Shown: in pieces, positions 22,031 to 33,696 of the stretch
Position numbering within the stretch: the stretch's first letter is position 1
How the letters are laid out: every line of letters begins with the position of its first letter
Assembly: GCA_037954665.1 (NCBI GenBank)
Contig: JBBMOL010000038.1
Location: 992,001-1,056,000, forward strand
DNA from: Laguncularia racemosa
Taxonomy: Eukaryota > Streptophyta > Magnoliopsida > Myrtales > Combretaceae
Direction: 5' to 3'
DNA: 64,000 nt
Notes under the pieces: generated by a model
What the model was told of the DNA's origin: nothing
The model's database searches: none
Seen by the model: only the letters and a program-made list of their open reading frames with translations
Program-made: the position numbers and the translations under genes

Positions 22031-24320
22031 GCCAAGTCTTGTAAATCCCATAAATTTTTTAAATACTATAGAAATTGCTAAAAGTTATTCTAAGTTATTT
22101 TCAAGAATTGATAGGATATTTAACCCTAAACTTAAAGACTGACCTTAACAACCCCAAAATATTCCATAAATCCTTACTCAAACTCTAAAACATAAAATGA
22201 CAACTCAAACCTTAATTCAAACCTAAACCCTATAGTGGTGATCTAAACCCTTAAGTCGACTCATAAACCCTAAGTTCACAATTCAAAGCCCTAATTCACT
22301 CCTTAAACCTTACTAGCTATTAACGACATGTCTTAATAGATTTGGAGTTATGGAAATCAATCCTATATAATTGGGTTTTGAGAGTGGAAGTTTTTAAATT
22401 GCCCCAAGTGAAGTTAGAAGGTTACATAGTAAACTTATAAGGTTAAAAATAGAATGGCGGAAAGTAAAACCTATTATTCTAAGAAAAGTTAGAAGGTCAC
22501 CTAGTGAACTTAGATGGTCTATTTTGAAAGGTAGAAAGTTACAACCACAATGCTGCTGAGATAGAATGCCATCCCCATAAATAGAAGGCTATACACCCAA
22601 CCTTAAAATTAATAATTTCGAACCCTAACTCAAATGATATTCTAAAGCCCTAAATTAACTCATAAACCTTAAAACACGAATCTAAAACCTAAATCAAATC
22701 TCAAACCTTAAAGATGAAATTAATCCTAGGATTACCCTAATACCCATGATTAAGCATAATTAACTAAGTAACAATTAAACAATTGATCAATGTGATTTAA
22801 TAAGAATCAACCTTAAAAGGCGTTAACCTAGCTAAGATTAATAGGATTAATTCACATTCCAATTAGTTCTTAATTAAACTAATCAAAATATCCTGAAAAC
22901 ATACTTAATTAGGATGCTTAAACACTCACTCGAATCAAATAATGGACAGAAGAAATTAGCCTAAATTACCTACCATTAACCATTAGCCACTTATGGGATG
23001 AACAAGCGCTTGACACCTAAGCTTGATCTAAAGGTCAACCTTAAATTAAAGAGGCTTGGTCACTAGGCTAGGGTGGTTAAGATACACTTGTCAAAGCATG
23101 AGGAAGAAATTACCAAGAATGGAAAGTTGCTTTTACCTTAAACACCTTACTAACCAATAGCCAAAACTTCTACCTAACTAATGTTAATGTCCTATGAATA
23201 TTAGTAGAACCTTAAGCAATTGAAATGGAGTTTAAACCCCATCTAACTACTAGTTGCACACCTTCTTTCACTTCCATTTCCATTTCCATTTCCAAAAACT
23301 CTAAACACACTCTCAAAAATTTGAAGAAGAAAAATACACCCATCACCACCACACTCAACCACTGAATCTCTCACTCTTCCTCTTTAACTTTCTTTTTCAA
23401 ACTTCATTTCACTTGATTAAGCTACACAACACCTTAAGAAAGAAAAATACCACCATCTACCCCACAATACCTAACCACCGGCTACCTACTACCCCCACCA
23501 TCTTTGACCACTTTTCTATCATCTAATCACTTCCAATAATCACCATCAAATCAAATGGAAAACCACCATCCAAGCTTATTCTTCACTTAGTTAAAACCCC
23601 CTCCACAGCCTCACATTTCCAATTCCAATTAAGACCCCTCACGCAGATAACTAATCAACACTTATATTAGGAGTAAGAAGAAAAATTTAAAGGAAGTTGG
23701 AGTTGGATTAACGGAGATCCAAGCTTAGATGTGGCTTTAAGAAGAAGGGGAGGCTTGGACTAATAAAGATTCAACCACCATCTAGTATAGTAGAAATTTT
23801 AATTTTAATTTTGATTCATTGTTGTTGTATTTGAAACTTAGTGTCGTAAGTAGAGTTAATTTCTTGGATATACATAGAAATTCCTTGTAAAATGAAATAT
23901 TGAATATAAAAAACATTTCCTTGCATGAATGTGAACTTAGAAGCAAGAAGATGTACTAATAAGGACAATGAATATCAATATGAGCATAAGATGAGTGCAA
24001 ATCATGGGAAAAGAATGTAATCTTAGCTATACAACTACCCTTGGCCGAAAAACATAGGCATGCAAGAATCCGTGATTTGAAATAAAAATATCTTTAAATA
24101 TACATAAATGAAGTCAATTAAGCTACAATAATTTGTACCCGATACATTAAAAAATAGTAATATTGAAGAGTTATAAAAGAAAAAGTTCTTAAATTTTGTT
24201 CTATTATACCTTTTCGATTTAACCTTTTTAAAAATAACACCTTTTCAAAAGAAAAAATTGAAACAACTAATAGTGATTAAAAGAGTGTAGGGGGGATTTT
24301 GGTCCGAAGCAATTTGCTAA
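22031..24320. other. Gene-free region with CCCTAA-like phrases
   Basis: Around 22120-22320 and 22600-22720 short phrases such as AAACCCTA and CTAAACCC recur irregularly, like decayed telomere-type repeats. From about 23250 to 23650 the plus strand is pyrimidine- and CA-rich, including CCATTTC in tandem at 23273-23295. No reading frame with domain character was found. Confidence 0.45.
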
Positions 24321-24329
24321 GGTTCTGAA

Positions 24330-24638
24330 TTGAGTACAACCATGGTATCTATGTTTAGGCAAACTATGTCTCTTCTGAATAGACATTGGAGTTCATTATC
24401 TGAAAAAAAAAAACTAAAACTCATCATTGATAGTGTTGAAGGGGCACGAGCCTTGAAATTTAAAGTTGGTGGTATAGAGCCTATCGTGATTGAGGCAAGG
24501 AAAGTTTTAAGTTGCCAAAACTTAATGGAACAACGTAAGGGAATTTTAGAGAAATTGTCAAAGTTCGATCTCAAAATGGAGGCCAACTTAGTTGGTCTAG
24601 ATGTTAATTCCTTGGTCGGATCTGTTATAGGTTCTTGA
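24330..24638 (+). CDS. Unidentified 102-codon open frame
   Basis: A 102-residue frame rich in Lys, Leu and Ser with a helix-like middle. I recognise no family. The antisense strand is also open for 109 codons, which is common by chance in this composition. It could be a fragment of an element or a decayed exon. No signal peptide or membrane segment is seen. Confidence 0.2.
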   Translation: MSTTMVSMFRQTMSLLNRHWSSLSEKKKLKLIIDSVEGARALKFKVGGIEPIVIEARKVLSCQNLMEQRKGILEKLSKFDLKMEANLVGLDVNSLVGSVIGS

Positions 24639-25209
24639 TTTGGCATTGGCCCTTTTATGTTTTTTTTTTTTTTTTGGAAATATGTAAACTTGTTTGATGA
24701 ATAGTGATTTTTTGCCTTGATTTAAAGGCCGGTTTCATGCCTTTATAGATTTTTTCCCTTTTGTTTATTGATAAATGATATGTTGCTCATAGCACGCTTA
24801 ATAGTAGCTATACTTACATAAATAACATGATGGAGCATGAGTTGATAACACATCTCCTAACCTTTTAGAGAAATTGCTAAGGGGGTATTACCCCCTACTT
24901 AACAAGTTTCTTGTACAATTGCTAGCAAGTGAATTGAATAGTATTTATTGAGGGTGTTATGCTATGCATTTAGGAAATAATATTTTCACTAATCAGCATG
25001 GCATAACCCACAAGACATTACACATTTAGGAGATTAATCTACTACTAAACTGCAGCAATGTAATGTGCGTAATGTGCGCTAAGGAATTAAATTTCTATCC
25101 TTACAGCAACAAATGAAATCTTTGAGATAAAAAGTTGGAAGTAAGTTCTCATGACTTGAGTTGCATTTTCATTGATCTCACTTCTTATGTTCATTCAACC
25201 TATTACAAA
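24639..25209. other. Spacer left of the outer Tat element
   Basis: Probably includes the 3' non-coding region, and perhaps the 3' LTR, of the outer Tat-type element, but I could not find its LTR partner to the right of 50664. No gene seen. Confidence 0.35.
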
Positions 25210-25709
25210 TGAAACTTTTTTATGTATTGGAAATTGATAGGAGTTGTGATAGCATCCGTATTTAGATTACGAAGTTTACAATAACCACTGTCATGAACTT
25301 CCTTAACAATAAAAGGTCCTTCCCATATGGGCATAAACTTTGGCACTAGAATACCTCAGCACACATGATTTGCTACTCGAAGTACAACATTGCCCTTTTG
25401 AAATGACCTTTTCCTCACCAAGTAGTTATAAGCTACACCTAGTTTCTGCTGGTAATGAATTAGCTTATGTTTAGCAGCATCTCGCCCCTCCTCCAAGGCT
25501 TTTAAATCCAGCATATGCAAGGTGCCTAGTTCAAGCTCAACATTGATGGATAATCATGCGGATGGAATCAAGACTTCCACCGGGACTACTACTTCAATGC
25601 CATATACTAGAGAGAAAGGCGTCACTTGAGTTGGCTTTCACTTCAAAGTTTTATATGCCTAAAGTGCTAATGGCAGCTTATCATGCCATTCTTTATGGTT
25701 ATCAAGAAC
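25210..25709 (-). pseudogene. Outer element: integrase C-terminal part
   Basis: Translates on the minus strand with several stops into the end of a gypsy integrase: a SLVYG motif, a VVPVEVLIPSA stretch, a FQKGNVVLRV segment and a WEGPFIVKEV segment, then a short tail. It continues the integrase core at 45244 beyond the insert. Confidence 0.75.
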
Positions 25710-27072
25710 CATATTGTTGAGTCTAATTTTTTATTTCCCATTGCTAATCTAATCTATACTAGACCCTATGCTCATCTAATGTAGATCCTCGACTTGAGTT
25801 AGGAATTTCGTTTTGTTTTGGAGTCGCCACCCAACTGTGGTTGGGAAAAATTGAATTAGGATTAATTGAGCAGATTAATCCTAATTTGGACCACTAGTTA
25901 GTGAAATTTTCTCTTTTCGTTTTTGTGAAAAGAGGAAAGGGAAAACCAGAGTTTTTGAATTCGGAGTCTAACATATTAAAACCCTAAGGCTACCACCTTA
26001 ATCTCCTAAAATCTAAAGCTTATCCAAAATGTCTTTTATTTATTTTTGTTGTCTTTTTATTTTATTCTTGAATAACCTATTTTGAGAAAATGATTTTTAT
26101 TCCTTTTTAGGGTTGCCCCCAAATGGGTGCCTACGTACCTGCTATTCAAGATCAAACTTGTCGTAGTTCGCTTTCCTGAAAAACTTTAATGTGTTGGTGA
26201 TTTTTAATTATGAAACTTCTTTTGATTTATGTTTTTACCATTTTAGTATTTTTCTAAAAAAAAATACCTAAGCCTAAGCTTGATAATTTGATTTTTGAAA
26301 AAAAAAAATTTAAGGAAAAACACCAATTTTGGATTTATTTAAGAAAATGATTTTTCTAAGTGATAAAAAGTTCAATTTTTCTATTTTTCAACCCATTTCT
26401 ACTATTATAAATTTTTATTAATTTTCATTAATTTTTTATAATTTTTTATTAATTTTTATAATTTTCATTCATTTTTATAATTTTTATTAATTTTTATTGA
26501 AAGATTTTCTCCTATATTATTTATCTACCCTAAACTAAAATTTAAATTCTTATTATTATTTTTTCTAATATTTTTCATCATTTTCTTTATATATTTTCAC
26601 ATTTTATCATTTATTATTAATTATTTATTCTTATTATTATTCTAAATTAATTCCTAAAAAAAAACTAATCTAAATTCTAACATTTTTTTAATTAAATAAC
26701 AAATAAATAATTAAGGAAATTCAAAAAAATAAATAAAATAACTAAATAAATAAAATAAAATAAAATAAAAAATCAGAAAATCTAACTTACTTGGATTCGG
26801 GTCGGTGCGTGGGTCGGGTCGGGTCGATCGGGCATAGTGGCTGGGAGTGCTCGTTGACGGCATTCCGACGGCCTTTCGAAGCAATTGAGGTGTCGGTTCC
26901 TAGGTTTTCGGGGGTGGGGAACTCAACGATGGCGGTGGATTTCTCCAAAAACTCCTCCTGGTGGCAGCTCGATGCTTGATCAGTGGTCGCGGCTTGGCAA
27001 CTCCGGCGAGGCTTCGATTCTCTCTCTTTTTCTCACTTTTGATCCGTGGCTCTGCCTCCTCCCTTCATCCTC

Positions 27073-27080
27073 TATTTATA
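27073..27080 (-). promoter_or_regulatory. LTR TATA box (sense TATAAATA)
   Basis: Sense-strand CTATAAATAG; the same box is in the 5' LTR at 44523-44530. About 285 bp upstream in sense lies the G-box, consistent with a U3 promoter. Confidence 0.65.
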
Positions 27081-27363
27081 GGCGTAAGAAATCGAGCTGG
27101 ATAAGCTCGGATTTCCACCGATTGAGGCAAATCGGATTTCAGTTGAAACCCATCTCCAATTTGTGCAAATCCTTTGATTTGTTGCGATTTGATTCCAATT
27201 GGATGATGTTTATCTTATTTCTGTTAAAGATCTGCTGGATTTGTGCAAAAAATCGAATCAAAACGGCCGAAATTCGATTTTTCCTCCTCGCCGGTGATCT
27301 CGGACGAAGGTTGAAGATGATCACGCGCCTAACGCGTGCATCCGCTCCAGCTAATTAGCTACT

Positions 27364-27373
27364 GCCACGTGTC
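27364..27373 (-). promoter_or_regulatory. G-box/ABRE-like site in the LTR
   Basis: Sense GACACGTGGC contains the CACGTG core of plant G-boxes and ACGTGGC of abscisic-acid response elements. It is conserved in the 5' LTR at 44813-44822. Confidence 0.5.
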
Positions 27374-27732
27374 CCAAGCGATGAAAAAAATTGCAAAACG
27401 CGGATTCTGCCTCCCCGAGTTTCGAACCTATTTAGGCCATGGTCCGGACCAGCTGGGCTAGCCCACTTACTCGATTTTTTTTATTTTCGCAATTTACATA
27501 TAAGCAATGCGATTTTTTTATTTTTTGTATTTTTTTGAAATTTCAAAAATTTGTAAAAATTATTTAATCCTTTTTATTGCCATTTCTGCAATTATTTTCC
27601 AAAATTGATATATTTTCCTATTTATTTTATTTTTTTGAATGTTTTTCCTATTTTTGCTAAATTAGAGGAAAAAAATAGAAAAAATTGAAAAAAATGGTAA
27701 TTGTTTATTGTTGATTATTATTGATCATTAGG

Positions 27733-28400
27733 AAGCGCTCTTATGAGCTAGCTATTTGTCAACAGAAGCATCTGGCTAGACTAGCGACTATTTGGGAAAA
27801 TACTTTCGAAGAGTGCTCTTATGAGTTGACTAATCGGTAGATTCGAAAAGTGCTCCTCTGAGCTAACTAATCGATGGATTTGAAAAGTGCTCTGGTGAGC
27901 TAACTTATCGATTCGAAAAGTGCTCCTATGAGCTAACTAATCGATAGCTTCAAAAAGTGCTCCTGTGAGCTTACTTCAAGAAAGGGTGTTTAGGAAAGTG
28001 CCCCTTCGTAGGCTAACTAACCTATAGTGAGAGAATATGCCTCAAAAGGTGCCCCCTATGGGCTGACATTTTTGAAGGGATGTTTGGAAAAGTGCCCCAT
28101 TGTGGGCTAAATGACATATGGTGGGAAGTGTCTTCTTGGACTCACGACCCTAGGGAAGAAATGTTTCGAAAGGTACCCCTACAGGCTGACCTTAGGAAGA
28201 GATTTTTAGGGAAGTGCCCCATTGTGGGCTGACTAACCTATGGTGGGAATACATGTCTCGAAAGGTGCCCCAATGTGATGACCCTACGAGAGGATGTTCA
28301 GGGAAGTGCCCCAATGTGGGCTAACGTTTTCAAGGGGATGTTTAGACAAGTGCCCTATTGTGGGCTGACTAATCTTATGCTTTTGAACATGCTTCTACCG
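27733..28400 (-). repeat. Tandem-repeat 3' region of the Ogre-type element
   Basis: Between integrase and the 3' LTR lie two related arrays: units of about 37-40 bp with AAAGTGCTCCTCTGAGCTAA from about 27830, then longer units built on AAGTGCCCCATTGTGGGCTA from about 27990. Hypervariable tandem repeats in the 3' untranslated region are known for Tat/Ogre elements and can seed satellites. Confidence 0.8.
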
Positions 28401-28855
28401 ACTAGGTTAAATGATTTGATGTTTTCATGATATGTGGATGATAGTTATTTGTTCTAATATGCTTACCAATTTATCGCGGATAGCAACCAAACAAACAAAC
28501 CTTCGTGCTGGTTTGCTTCTCATTCGCTTACAGGGTTGAAGATCTTGATGCACTTCCTTTCTTGTGCGCATGGCTCTTTTGACGGTAGTGTTATCCTATT
28601 AATGCACCAGGTTCAATGCTCAAAAGTGGATAAAATTATATCACAAAATTTATTGAGATTCATTATCAATGTTTATTATTCATTGGTGAAGTGGTAGGCA
28701 ATGTGTTTAGGAATGCTTGTTGTAATGAGAATTGGTTGGAATTATTGATCATTCAGAGACATTAGCTTTGCTTGTAAAAAATGAAAACTAGACTCAACGA
28801 AATTTTTATTGAATATTGGCTTTCATAAATAATGGCAAAATTTCAATTCCCTTGC
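28401..28855 (-). other. 3' non-coding part of the Ogre-type element
   Basis: Lies between the integrase stop and the tandem repeats. No coding or repeat structure noticed. Confidence 0.5.
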
Positions 28856-30100
28856 CTAAGGATAGTACATCTTAACAGCATCTGCATTAATGAGGTCTCT
28901 CAATTCTGGACCATCCATTTGAGTCAATATCAGAGCACCTCCTGTCAATACCTTCTTTACCACATATGGACCCTCATAGTTCGGGGTAAATTTACCTCTG
29001 GAATCTTGAGCATTCATGAGAACTTTCTTTAGCACCAGATCCCCTTCCTTGAAGCATCGAGGCCTCATTTTCTTGTTAAATGCTCGGACCATCCTTTGTT
29101 GGTAACACTGGCCATGATATAATGTAGTGAGTCTTTTTTCATCAATCAAATTCAGTTGATCAAATCTCTTCTTCACCCAGTCTGCTTCAGTTAACTGAGT
29201 TTTTGATAGAATTATGAATGATGGTATTTCGACCTCGACTGGCAAGACTGCCTCAGTACCATATACCAATGAATATGGGGTAGCTCTAATAGATGTTCTA
29301 ATTGAGGTCCTATAAGCCATGAGAGCAAACGGCAACATCTCGTGCCAATCTTTGTAAGTAGTTGTCATTTTTTCGATGATCTTTTTTATATTCTTGTTAG
29401 CTGCTTCTACTGCCCCATTAATCTGAGGTCGGTAAGGAGTTGAATTTCTATGGTTTATGTGGAATTGTTGACATAAACCTGTCATCGATTTGTTGTTAAG
29501 ATTGGTACCATTGTCTGTAATGATTGACTCAGGAACTCCGTATCGAGCTATTATGTCCCTCTTCAAGAATCGGACTATTACCCCTTTAGTGACATTGGTA
29601 TATGATGAAGCTTCTACCCACTTGGTGAAGTAATCAATTGCTACCAATATAAACCTGTGGCCATTGGATACTGTCGGAGTGATTGGGCTAATTATGTCGA
29701 TCCCCCACATGGAGAAAGGCCATGGTGCTGACAACGAGTGCAGCTCGTTGGGCGGAGCATTTATCCAGTTTGCATACACCTAACACAAATGACAGTGCTT
29801 GACATATTTTATGCAATCTGATTCCATGGTTAACCAATAGTATCCCAATCTCATGATTTTTCGGGCCAACATGTAACCATTCATATGAGGTCCACATACT
29901 CCTTCGTGTTCTTCTTTCATCAGTTCACATGCTTCGTTTTTATCCACACATCTTAGCAAGGTGGTATTAGACGATCTTTTGTAAAGCACAGACCCATTTA
30001 ATAAGAAATGACTTGTTAACCTTCTGAGTGTTCTTTGGTCATTCTTGCTAGCCATTTCAGGGTATCTACTTTCTTGGAGAAAAGTTTTGATGTCGTGATA
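28856..30100 (-). pseudogene. Ogre-type integrase, one nonsense codon
   Basis: One frame on the minus strand carrying a zinc-binding region (HEGVCGPH, then CHLC) and an intact catalytic triad: D in MWGIDII, D in ITDNGTN, E in GAVEAANK. Downstream are SLVYGTEAVLPVEVE and a C-terminal GPYVVKKV segment. It is broken by a single TAG at 29780-29782 where a glutamine codon CAG would fit. Otherwise it is well preserved, so the element decayed recently relative to the outer one. Confidence 0.9.
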
Positions 30101-30577
30101 CTAGGGCTTATCATCTTGTGCTTTTTCAATTGCTAAAAAGTAGGCGGGCCGATTTTTGATGTCTATTTTCAACGGTTGGACTTCGGCTCCCCCTGTTACC
30201 TGAATCATAGATGCTAGTGTGGCGAGTGCATCTGCAAACTGATTCTGAGTTCTTGGGATGCATGTGAAAGTGATTGCCTCGAATTCTTCTATTAGCTTTG
30301 TCAAATGTTGATGGTATGGTACCAGTTTGGGGTTTTTAGTCTTGTATTCCTCTCTTGTTTGTAATATGATAAGTGATGAATCTCTGTATACTTCTAATTC
30401 ACGGATTTCCATTTGGCAAGCCATTTTGAGGCCGAAGATGCATGCCTCATATTTCGCGATGTTATTAGTATATGGAAATGTGAGCCTTGTTGTTGAAGGG
30501 AATTGTGTTCCGTCTAGGGATATCAACACTGCCCCGATCCCATAATCGAATACATTGGCAGCTCCGTCAAAGAACAT
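30101..30577 (-). pseudogene. Second (plant/archaeal-type) RNase H of the Ogre-type element
   Basis: 158 residues in the same frame as the integrase, with catalytic acidic residues at FFDGAAN, KYEACI, YRDSSL and FADALATLA. This is the additional RNase H typical of Tat elements, distinct from the gypsy RNase H next to RT. It ends at a TAG at 30101-30103 that interrupts the polyprotein before integrase. Confidence 0.85.
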
Positions 30578-30882
30578 CTTCCACTTGGGGTTCGGTCTAT
30601 TTCACAGTCTTCTACTGGTGCACCTTCCACTGTTAATATATTTTCGTCAGGGAATTGGGCTTGTAGTTCTTAGGAATTTCCCTCAGTTGGGTGTTCTGCC
30701 AATTGGTCGGCTAAAGATTGCCCTTTCATCGAGTTCTGATTTATGTATGTGATATCAAACTCTGATAAGAGCATTTGCCATTTGGAGATTCTCCCTAACA
30801 AAACGAGTTTCTCTACCAAGTACTTTAGAGGATCATGTCTTGTCAGCAGCTCAATATGATAGTAAATGGTGTATTTCCTTAA

Positions 30883-32144
30883 TTAGTGCATGACCCAAAT
30901 CAGAGTACAGCAAGTCCTTTCTACTTCTGAATACCTTTGTTCCCCGTCTGTAAATTTCTTACTTATGTAATATATGAAACACTCTCTTCCCTCTTCATCT
31001 TTTTGCCCCAACACGCATCCCATGGACTCAGGGAGTATTGTGAGGTATAAGAATAAGGGCTTCCCTTGCTTCGGGACTATCAAAACTGGGGGCTTTACGA
31101 GATAGTCTTTGATCGTCTTGAATGCTTCTTCACATTCGTCGTCCCATTCTACTGCAGCATTCTTTTTCAACAGACGGAATAGTGGACGGCATTTATCTGT
31201 GAGTTGTGAGATAAAATGAGCTATATAATTCAACCTTCCCAGCAAACCTCTTACTTCTTTGATAGTGAGTGGAGAAGGTAGCTCTAGTATAGACTTTACT
31301 TTGTCAGCGTCGATTTTAATGCCTTCCCGGCTTATGATAAACCCTAACAACTTGCCCGTTGTGACCCCGAAAGTACACTTTTCTGGGTTTAACTTGAGTT
31401 GGAATTTTCTCAGTCATTTAAATAACTTTCTCAGGATATCCGTATGGCTTTCTTCTTCTTTAGACATGGTTATCATGTCGTCGACGTATACTTCGACTTC
31501 TCGATGCATCATGTCATGAAGTATCGCGACCATAGCTCTCTGGTACGTTGCCCCAGCGTTTTTCAAGCCGAAGGGCATGACTTTATAATAGAAAGTCCCC
31601 CATGTTGTGATGAAAGTCGTCTTAGTTTTATCTTCTTCAGCCATTTTTATCTGGTTATATCTGAGAAACCATCCATAAACAAGAAAAGATGGTTTCCTGC
31701 AATGTTGCCCACTAGAACGTCAATGTGAGGTAGGGGGAAGTTATCCTTTGGCGTAGCTTGGTTTAAGTTCCGGAAGTCTATGCATACGCGTACTTTTCCA
31801 TTCTTTTTCAGAACGGGGACTATATTCGCTACCCATTCTGGGTAGTCGGATACTTTGATAAACACTACTTCTAACAGTTTCTTGACTTCCTCTTTAATCT
31901 TTAGTAAGATGCCAGGCCTAAATCTTCTCAATTTCTGTTTTTTAGGTTTGACATTTTCCCTTGTGGGAAGCCTATGAACCACTATTGATTGGTCTAGTCC
32001 TGGCATGTCACCATATGACCAGGCGAACACATCTGCATACTCAGTTAACAGCTCGGTCATCTCACGTTTTTGCTCGGTACTCAAACTGGTCCCGATCTTG
32101 AGGTTTTTAGGTTTCTTAATGCTTCCTAGATTTACTGTCTCCAC
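30883..32144 (-). pseudogene. Reverse transcriptase and gypsy RNase H of the Ogre-type element
   Basis: 32144-31647 carries the fingers and palm start (VRVCIDFRNLNQATPKD, FMDGFS). A 1-nt deletion near 31660 shifts the frame. 31644-31414 holds the intact catalytic YVDD and MPFGLKNAGATYQRAM. After a stop at 31414-31416 the thumb and connection continue (LLGRLNYIAHFISQL), then the start of RNase H. The catalytic residues are intact, but the frame is not. Confidence 0.9.
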
Positions 32145-32751
32145 CGGCTCGTCGATTGAAATTCCACTCTGTTCATGTTTTTGCCAATTTTTTTATATTA
32201 TTTCGTGGTCAAGGATATCTCCTCCAACAACTGACCCAGCAGCGTTGGGTACGATATCGGCGTTTTTATTTTCTACCTGCGCGAAATGTCCTTGATGTTC
32301 GATGGTAGGAGATCTGGGTGAAGTAAAATAAAAGCAGATATATATAAGTAAGACAAACTGTAATTTATTGAATTATGTAAAGAAGTCTCAATAAAAATCA
32401 TTTAACAATTGTTCCCTATCCTTGAGCTGACCTAAAGCTATCAATAGGATAACAAAACCAATTATTGAGAGCTAGATGTTGTTTGGTCGTGCGAGGGGTT
32501 GGGTTCCCATTGCTGACGTCATCTTCGCTTATCCTTGACTCTTGAATAGTAGTTGCTTGTCCGAATGACTGTTGGAGGGGTAGAATGCGCATCTGGGTGT
32601 TGCTTGGCTTCTCTTTCTTCTTGCCTCTGACACCTCTGGCTCGTGCTTCTTCCTAGGCTGTAGGAACGTACCCTAGTCCAAACGTCCCTTGCTAGCCCTC
32701 CTTGAACTGATGGCCTTCCTTACTCGTCACCACATTCACCTCATTGAATAT

Positions 32752-33550
32752 CTAGATACCAAGGTCTTTGGAACCATCATCCCCAATGTATGGTATGGCG
32801 GTTTCTTTGTAGATGGCATAATCTTGTTCTCCCAATACTGTGACAATCTGCCCATTTGCGATGAATTTGACCTTCCGATGGAGACTTGAGGGTATGGCTC
32901 CAACGGTATGTATCCATGGCCTTCCTAAAAGTAGATTAAAAGATCTTGGGATGTCGAGGACTTGGAAAGAGATGTAGAACACTTGCGGGCTAATCTCTAC
33001 CAGCAAGTTTATTTCCCCTACTATGTCTCTTTTTGAGCCGTCGAGAGCTAGGTTTAATATTGCTTGGATCGACCCCCAATAAGTCGAAGGTAGCCAATGG
33101 GCAAACATTGAGGGATGACCCGTTGTCGATGAGTACTCGGGAGACAATCGTGTCGTTGCACTTCACCACTATGAATAGTGGTTTTGTATGTTCGTCTCCA
33201 TCTTCTCCTAGCTCTTCGGGGGAGAAAGATATCTGGTCCATGGTGAAGATAGAATCTGCCACATGACTTAATTTGTCTGTAGCGATGCCTTCTGGTACCC
33301 GGATCTGTTTAAGCACTTTGAAGAGTGCTTCTCTGTGGGGCTTGGAGGTTGTGAGGAAGCCCATGAGTGATATTTGGGTTGGAACCTTGTTTAGTTGTTC
33401 CATGATCTTATATTCACTCGCCTTGACCATTTTTGTAAATGCAACGAGTCCCTCTTCCTTTTCCCCTCCTACCTCCGTGTTGGGCTCCTCAGTTGGGATT
33501 TTATATTTCGAGTCATATACTCTCCTAGAGCAGGTGATTCCTCCTACCAT
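32752..33550 (-). pseudogene. Protease region of the Ogre-type element
   Basis: The active site reads LIDNGSSLN (DNGS in place of DTGS, common in Tat). A frameshift near 33050 separates it from the flap and C-terminal part, which ends with FNLLLGRPWIH. About 600 bp of poorly conserved linker lies between here and RT. Confidence 0.8.
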
Positions 33551-33696
33551 AGGGGGTCGTTCTTGCTCGAGGTCTGATAGTCAAATGGTGCGGCCTTATA
33601 CCTCTCTGTAGGTATTGGGACCTTGAACACATATCTCTTCTTCGGGATTTGTATCTCGATCGACTATCCTTCATAGCATTTTATGACCCTTGGCTT

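Larger units (their letters stand above)
25715..27732 (-). repeat. 3' LTR of the Ogre-type element, one end lost
   Basis: Pairs with 43183-45238 up to ATCATTAGG. The last roughly 20 bp seen in the other copy (to GGTGTTTACA) are missing here, and the sequence passes straight into the tandem-repeat region. A small deletion therefore removed the polypurine tract and the LTR edge. A sense TATAAATA box is at 27073-27080 and a GCCACGTGTC G-box at 27364-27373. Confidence 0.9.

Noticed and set aside
26791..27358. Overlapping plus-strand frames (also 44377-45062)
   Set aside because: They lie in the two LTRs of the minus-strand Ogre-type element and are antisense to its promoter region.
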